Source: Actinomyces oris (lineage in GTDB: Bacteria > Actinomycetota > Actinomycetes > Actinomycetales > Actinomycetaceae). From it: 64,000 bases of DNA. The notes beneath the pieces are model-generated. The model had not been told where the DNA came from. It saw only the letters and a list, made by a program, of their open reading frames with translations, and ran no database searches. The stretch is taken from positions 207,573 through 271,572 of the forward strand of contig NZ_VICC01000005.1 in assembly GCF_006546825.1 (NCBI RefSeq), given 5' to 3'. This document shows, in pieces, positions 62,986 to 64,000 of this stretch. The first letter of the stretch is position 1. Each line of letters opens with the position of its first letter. Position numbers and translations under genes: made by a program.

Positions 62986-63074
62986 GCCCACAGACCAACA
63001 TTTTCTTCACAGGCGACGCGTATTCGTGTCGCCTGTGAAGTTCTTGTCGGTGTGTGCAGATTCGGTCGCTGGCG
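62986..63074. repeat. Palindromic repeat element, copy 2
   Basis: Second copy. The hairpin is TTCACAGGCGAC (63006-63017) with GTCGCCTGTGAA (63028-63039) and the same loop. It differs from copy 1 by one A-T to G-C pair, changed on both arms. After it come several GGCGCT units (63067-63090). Confidence 0.85.
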
Positions 63075-63210
63075 CTGGCGCTGGCGCTGGGGTCGGGGCT
63101 GGGCTAGGGAAGGTGGTGCCCGCCGCTATTCCACCGCCGGGTGTGGGGAGGATGACGCCGCCAAGCCGCGGCGTGAACTGGCCCCGGCGGCACGCCCCCC
63201 ACTACACTCC

Positions 63211-63501
63211 CCGGAGCAAAGGCACTGACCCGGCCATCACCGGCGAGCCTCCGGAAGAACCGGACCCCGGCGCACCAGCGTCGTCGGCCCTCAGTAGAAC
63301 CGGACGGGACAGCCCGTCACAGCTGGAAACGAAGCGGTCGTGCACACCGTCCCTCTCAGGGCGCGCAGCACGGCAAGCGAGGTGGTACCGCGGTGCGGCA
63401 CCAGCCGGGCACCAGTCCCGGTCGGGAGCCGACGTCGTCCTCGTCAGGCCCCGGGCACCCGCCCGAGGCGGCAGGAACGAGTGAGACGAGAGCACACCGC
63501 G
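63211..63501 (+). promoter_or_regulatory. T-box leader of ileS
   Basis: The T-box motif AGGTGGTACCGCGG lies at 63380-63393. A short stem (CCGG 63211-63214 with 63240-63243) holds ATC (63236-63238) followed by A, the layout of a specifier for Ile. This resembles the short-stem-I, translation-type T-boxes known before ileS in actinobacteria. A TACACT -10-like box is at 63203-63208. Uncharged tRNA-Ile would free the ileS ribosome-binding site. The exact 5' end and stem II/III were not resolved. Confidence 0.75.
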
Positions 63502-64000
63502 ATGGCTGAGAAGATGGCTGACAGCACCACCGCCGACGGCAGCGAGCCGACCGGCGCCGCCTTCTACCCCCTGCACCGCCCGGGGGAGCAGATCGATCCC
63601 TCGCCCTCCTTCCCCGCCATTGAGGAGGACGTCCTGGCCTACTGGAAGGCCGACGGCACCTTCCAGGCCTCCATCGACAACCGCGGCGAGCCCTGCGACG
63701 AGTTCGTCTTCTACGACGGCCCGCCCTTCGCCAACGGCCTGCCCCACTACGGCCACCTGCTGACCGGCTACGTCAAGGACGCCGTCGGGCGCTACCAGAC
63801 CCAGCGCGGCAAGCGCGTCGAGCGCCGCTTTGGCTGGGATACCCACGGCCTGCCCGCCGAGCTCGAGGCCCAGCGTCTGCTCGGCATCGACGACGTCACC
63901 GAGATCACCCGCCCCGGCGGCATCGGCATTGAGAAGTTCAACGAGGAGTGCCGCAGCTCCGTCCTGCGCTACACCAAGGAGTGGGAGGACTACGTCACCC
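63502..64000 (+). CDS. ileS: Isoleucyl-tRNA synthetase, 5' part
   Basis: The first 166 codons of a class I synthetase truncated by the window end. [22 protein letters not shown] carries the HIGH motif as HYGH, and [10 protein letters not shown] follows, both typical of IleS. The form with FYPLHRPGE at the start resembles the actinobacterial eukaryote-like IleS. ATGs at 63502 and 63514 are both possible; neither has a strong SD, in keeping with T-box control of translation. Confidence 0.93.
   Translation, partial: MAEKMADSTTADGSEPTGAAFYPLHRPGEQIDPSPSFPAIEEDVLAYWKADGTFQASIDNRGEPCDEFVFYDGPPFANGLPHYGHLLTGYVKDAVGRYQTQRGKRVERRFGWDTHGLPAELEAQRLLGIDDVTEITRPGGIGIEKFNEECRSSVLRYTKEWEDYVT

Noticed and set aside
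63067..63090. Run of GGCGCT units after repeat copy 2
   Set aside because: About four units only. Short GC-rich microrepeat, noted in the repeat entry but not claimed as a separate element.
63026..63484. 152-codon frame overlapping repeat copy 2 and the T-box
   Set aside because: It runs through the structured ileS leader and a repeat and encodes a Pro/Arg-rich product with no signal of coding.
1..64000. CRISPR arrays, insertion sequences, integrase or prophage genes
   Set aside because: I looked for regular spaced repeats, transposase motifs and terminal inverted repeats and found none beyond the two palindromic repeats listed.

Overview
The window is 64 kb of GC-rich chromosome from an actinobacterium, most probably Actinomyces or a close relative. 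The evidence is a Pup-ligation locus without adjacent 20S proteasome genes, a paired clpP1-clpP2, an ileS T-box of the short actinobacterial kind, Cys-codon leader peptides ahead of cysteine and sulfate genes, and LAXTG-anchored surface proteins next to an LCP glycan transferase, as described for the GspA/LcpA pair of Actinomyces oris. The species is inferred. No insertion sequence, prophage, CRISPR array or integrase was seen. Both ends cut a gene: a surface-protein gene at base 1 and ileS at base 64000.

Layout. 1-3.4 kb: two paralogous secreted surface proteins flank an LCP-family transferase. 3.6-8.7 kb: M13 metallopeptidase, rpiB, Nei-type glycosylase and an S33 peptidase. 8.8-10.8 kb: cysK-cysE behind a poly-Cys leader peptide and a candidate attenuator. 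11-14 kb: YigZ/IMPACT protein, rpmF, tRNA-Gly(TCC), tRNA-Pro(TGG) and tig. 14.1-16.2 kb: an AT-richer patch with a hyaluronan-synthase-like glycosyltransferase, then a cupin protein. 16.5-19.8 kb: clpP1, clpP2, clpX and a chorismate mutase. 19.9-23.7 kb: two tandem long-chain acyl-CoA ligases. 24-30.3 kb: an alpha-glucoside locus (TAT lipoprotein binding protein, two permeases, GH13 glucosidase, LacI regulator) with a 16-bp operator-like palindrome. 30.4-34.2 kb: an unknown membrane protein and valS.

34.4-39.5 kb: arc/mpa, dop, pup and pafA overlap by 4 bp at each junction. No prcBA lies here, and the ATPase lacks the C-terminal proteasome-docking tail. 39.6-46.7 kb: a four-gene transporter operon (ECF S-component, a fused ATPase-ATPase-T protein, two ABC half-transporters) preceded by both a DtxR/IdeR-like box and a Fur/Zur-like box. 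It is best read as an iron, haem or metallophore uptake system. 46.8-49.6 kb: an ABC ATPase, an ABC-2 permease and a TetR regulator with an unusual N-terminal extension.

49.7-57.5 kb: an assimilatory sulfate-reduction operon on the minus strand (sulfite reductase, cysH, cysD, cysN, cobA, a TauE-like permease, sirohydrochlorin chelatase). Its leader encodes a probably leaderless peptide ending in CCRA. 57.6-64 kb: proC, an NhaC-like antiporter, an SDR, a glycine-rich membrane-anchored protein, an aldo/keto reductase bracketed by two copies of a ~90-bp palindromic repeat, and the ileS T-box with the start of ileS.

Much of the window concerns sulfur, cysteine and metal supply. Sulfate is reduced to sulfide at one locus and fixed into cysteine at another, and both loci carry Cys-codon leaders, so cysteinyl-tRNA supply may control both.
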